DNA of 6,921 nucleotides, from the NCBI GenBank assembly GCA_002310155.1, contig DBYF01000011.1:2750-9670 (forward strand). The letters are read 5' to 3'. This DNA comes from Mageeibacillus sp. UBA1193. Its GTDB lineage: Bacteria > Bacillota > Clostridia > Saccharofermentanales > Saccharofermentanaceae. Of the stretch, positions 5,905 through 6,921 are shown piece by piece (position 1 is the stretch's first letter; each line of letters begins with the position of its first letter). The position numbers and the translations under genes were made by a program. The notes beneath the pieces were generated by a model that worked only from the letters and a program-made list of their open reading frames with translations, ran no database searches and was not told the DNA's origin.

Positions 5905-6051
5905 ATGGAGCATATTAAGACTATCGAGACACGTAACCTTTGCGAGAGCGCTAAGAACGGCGGTTGCGGCGAGTGCCAGACATCCTGCCAGTCTGCTTGC
6001 AAGACATCCTGCGGTATCGCAAACCAGCAGTGCGAGAACGAGAAGAAGTAA
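5905..6051 (+). CDS. scfA: SCIFF ranthipeptide precursor (six-cysteine-in-forty-five family)
   Basis: Ribosomally made 48-residue precursor peptide, the substrate of the radical-SAM SCIFF maturase encoded downstream. The start MEHIKTIETRNL and the core GGCGECQTSCQSACKTSC are the family signature. Cysteines lie at 13, 21, 24, 28, 32, 36 and 43: the last six are the usual set and Cys13, in the leader, is extra. Position 37 is Gly where homologues I remember have Thr (CKTSCTVGNQ). In the studied Caldanaerobacter peptide, from memory, the thioether joins Cys32 and Thr37, so the acceptor here may differ. AAGAAAGAGG (5886-5895) is 9 nt before the ATG; an upstream in-frame ATG at 5728 is rejected because it would add a non-family N terminus and lies upstream of the promoter. 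A terminator follows. No protease or exporter gene is visible next to it. Confidence 0.95.
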   Translation: MEHIKTIETRNLCESAKNGGCGECQTSCQSACKTSCGIANQQCENEKK

Positions 6052-6079
6052 TTCCCGTTTAGTTTAAGCATTAAGAACG

Positions 6080-6115
6080 GCTGTCTTTGGGTCTTTGCGC
6101 AAAGACAGCTTTTTT
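6080..6115 (+). terminator. Intrinsic terminator between scfA and scfB
   Basis: GCTGTCTTTG (6080-6089) pairs perfectly with CAAAGACAGC (6100-6109), and a run of six T follows (6110-6115). The loop repeats GTCTTTG (6091-6097), which can pair with the same right arm as a shorter alternative hairpin. It should stop most scfA transcripts and let a fraction continue into scfB. Confidence 0.88.
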
Positions 6116-6281
6116 ATGACTTTCAGAAGGACCCGCGCCGCGCGGTTTAAGGCTTCGCCGGCGCAGTCGTTTTCGCCGCTTGCGGATGTGGCTTCGGCTT
6201 TGGCGCCGGCGGGAAGATTCACCGCTCCCGGCCATGGCTTCGGCCCCGACGTCGCGGCGCGGTCCGATATAAAGGAGACCT
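6116..6281 (+). promoter_or_regulatory. GC-rich, palindrome-rich leader of scfB
   Basis: No credible gene lies here. Bases 6131-6260 are about 72% GC (93 of 130, hand count), well above the flanking genes. GGACCCGCGCCGCG (6129-6142) pairs with CGCGGCGCGGTCC (6253-6265) with one bulge, and nested inside CGCCGGCGC (6156-6164) pairs perfectly with GCGCCGGCG (6203-6211). Three GGCTTCG motifs (6151, 6190, 6236) could form small hairpins, one being GGC-UUCG-GCC. Ribosome site AAAGGAG (6271-6277) follows, 4 nt before the ATG. I see no promoter. It matches no riboswitch that I recognise; a palindromic repeat insertion is the main alternative. Confidence 0.5.
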
Positions 6282-6921
6282 ATGATTCATCAATACAAGC
6301 TTGGCGGCTATAACATCGTGCTGGACGTCTGTTCCGGCGCCCTCCACGTGGTGGACGATCTGACCTACGACATCATCGCGGGCCTCAATGAGATCTACGA
6401 ACATCAGGAGAAGCTCGACTCTGCAAATAGCGGCGTGGAAGATGGCATGATCGATATCGAAACACTCTCGGAGAGAGTGCTTTTCGAGATGGAGAAAAAG
6501 TATGCGGGAACCGAGATGGGCGACCCGAAGGAGATCCGTGCGTGTTATGAGCAGGTCATGGATCTGAAGAAGGCCGGCAAGCTCTTCACGAAGGATTCGT
6601 ATGAGCCGATGGCGGGCGAGCTGAAGGCGAGAACTTCCGGTGTGGTAAAAGCACTGTGCCTGCACATCGCGCACACCTGTAACCTCAACTGTTCGTACTG
6701 CTTCGCGTCGCAGGGCAAGTACCACGGCGACCGCGCGGTTATGAGTTACGAAGTCGGCAAGCGCGCCCTCGATTTTCTGATCGAGAATTCCGGCTCCAGA
6801 AGAAACCTCGAAGTCGATTTTTTCGGCGGCGAACCGCTGATGAATTTCCAGGTCGTAAAGGACCTCGTCGCATATGCGCGATCCATCGAAAAAGAGAAGG
6901 GCAAGAACTTCCGTTTCACGC
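6282..6921 (+). CDS. scfB: SCIFF peptide maturase, radical SAM/SPASM, N-terminal part
   Basis: Radical-SAM enzyme that forms Cys thioether cross-links in the SCIFF peptide. It is cut by the window end after 213 codons; full-length relatives have about 450. The N-terminal region (1 to about 110; IHQYKLGGYNIVLDVCSGALHVVD) corresponds to the peptide-recognition part of the family. The cluster motif CNLNCSYC gives cysteines 133, 137 and 140, followed by FASQG and, at 182-185, GGEP for SAM binding. The C-terminal SPASM domain with auxiliary clusters would lie beyond the window. The ATG follows AAAGGAG by 4 nt, and the N terminus matches the family start. It lies 230 bp behind scfA, after a terminator and a structured leader, so its expression is probably far below that of its substrate. 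Its position beside scfA and its sequence both support the call. Confidence 0.95.
   Translation, partial: MIHQYKLGGYNIVLDVCSGALHVVDDLTYDIIAGLNEIYEHQEKLDSANSGVEDGMIDIETLSERVLFEMEKKYAGTEMGDPKEIRACYEQVMDLKKAGKLFTKDSYEPMAGELKARTSGVVKALCLHIAHTCNLNCSYCFASQGKYHGDRAVMSYEVGKRALDFLIENSGSRRNLEVDFFGGEPLMNFQVVKDLVAYARSIEKEKGKNFRFT

Noticed and set aside
6095..6313. Possible 72-residue gene between scfA and scfB
   Set aside because: It begins inside the terminator hairpin, has an Ala/Arg/Pro-rich composition explained by GC-rich palindromes, has no ribosome site, and overlaps the start of scfB.
6219..6725. 168-codon open frame on the minus strand
   Set aside because: It is antisense to scfB, which carries the radical-SAM motif in the same stretch.

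Overview
The window looks like chromosomal DNA of a strictly anaerobic, fermentative Bacillota, most likely class Clostridia. The best marker is a near-canonical SCIFF ranthipeptide precursor (5905-6051) followed by its radical-SAM maturase (from 6282); this pair is close to universal in Clostridia and rare elsewhere. A pyruvate formate-lyase operon, a lipoprotein sugar-binding protein and moderately high GC with GC-rich third codon positions fit a gut or rumen clostridium. Family or genus cannot be fixed from this stretch.

Layout. (1) 1-1560, plus strand: the C-terminal third of pyruvate formate-lyase (pflB, glycyl-radical end present) and its activating enzyme pflA. (2) 1601-1671: a long, almost symmetrical terminator hairpin that can serve both converging transcripts. 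(3) 1705-5644, minus strand: three genes. In order of transcription they are a lipid-anchored XylF/ChvE-like sugar-binding protein (4466-5644), a two-TM PAS-GGDEF protein with a degenerate active site (3050-4369), and a membrane-anchored class A beta-lactamase-fold serine hydrolase (1705-2865) with its own promoter. An 18-bp sequence is repeated three times in tandem between the first two. (4) 5645-5904: a divergent control region with a minus-strand promoter and structured leader for the sugar-binding protein, and a very good plus-strand promoter for SCIFF. (5) 5905-6921, plus strand: scfA, an intrinsic terminator, a GC-rich, palindrome-rich leader of about 150 nt, and the first 213 codons of scfB, cut by the window end.

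How the parts may work together. PflA installs the glycyl radical on PflB for anaerobic pyruvate cleavage to acetyl-CoA and formate. The sugar-binding lipoprotein has no permease or ATPase beside it here; its neighbour is a membrane PAS-GGDEF protein, so a sugar-sensing input to a cyclic-dinucleotide-type output is possible but unproven. ScfB would cross-link ScfA. The terminator between them would give much more precursor mRNA than enzyme mRNA.

Most interesting points: this SCIFF has a seventh cysteine (Cys13) and Gly at position 37, where homologues I remember have the thioether-accepting Thr; the unexplained structured leader of scfB; the 18-bp triple repeat; and the sugar-binding/GGDEF pairing. 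No RNA genes, CRISPR arrays, insertion sequences or attachment sites were seen.
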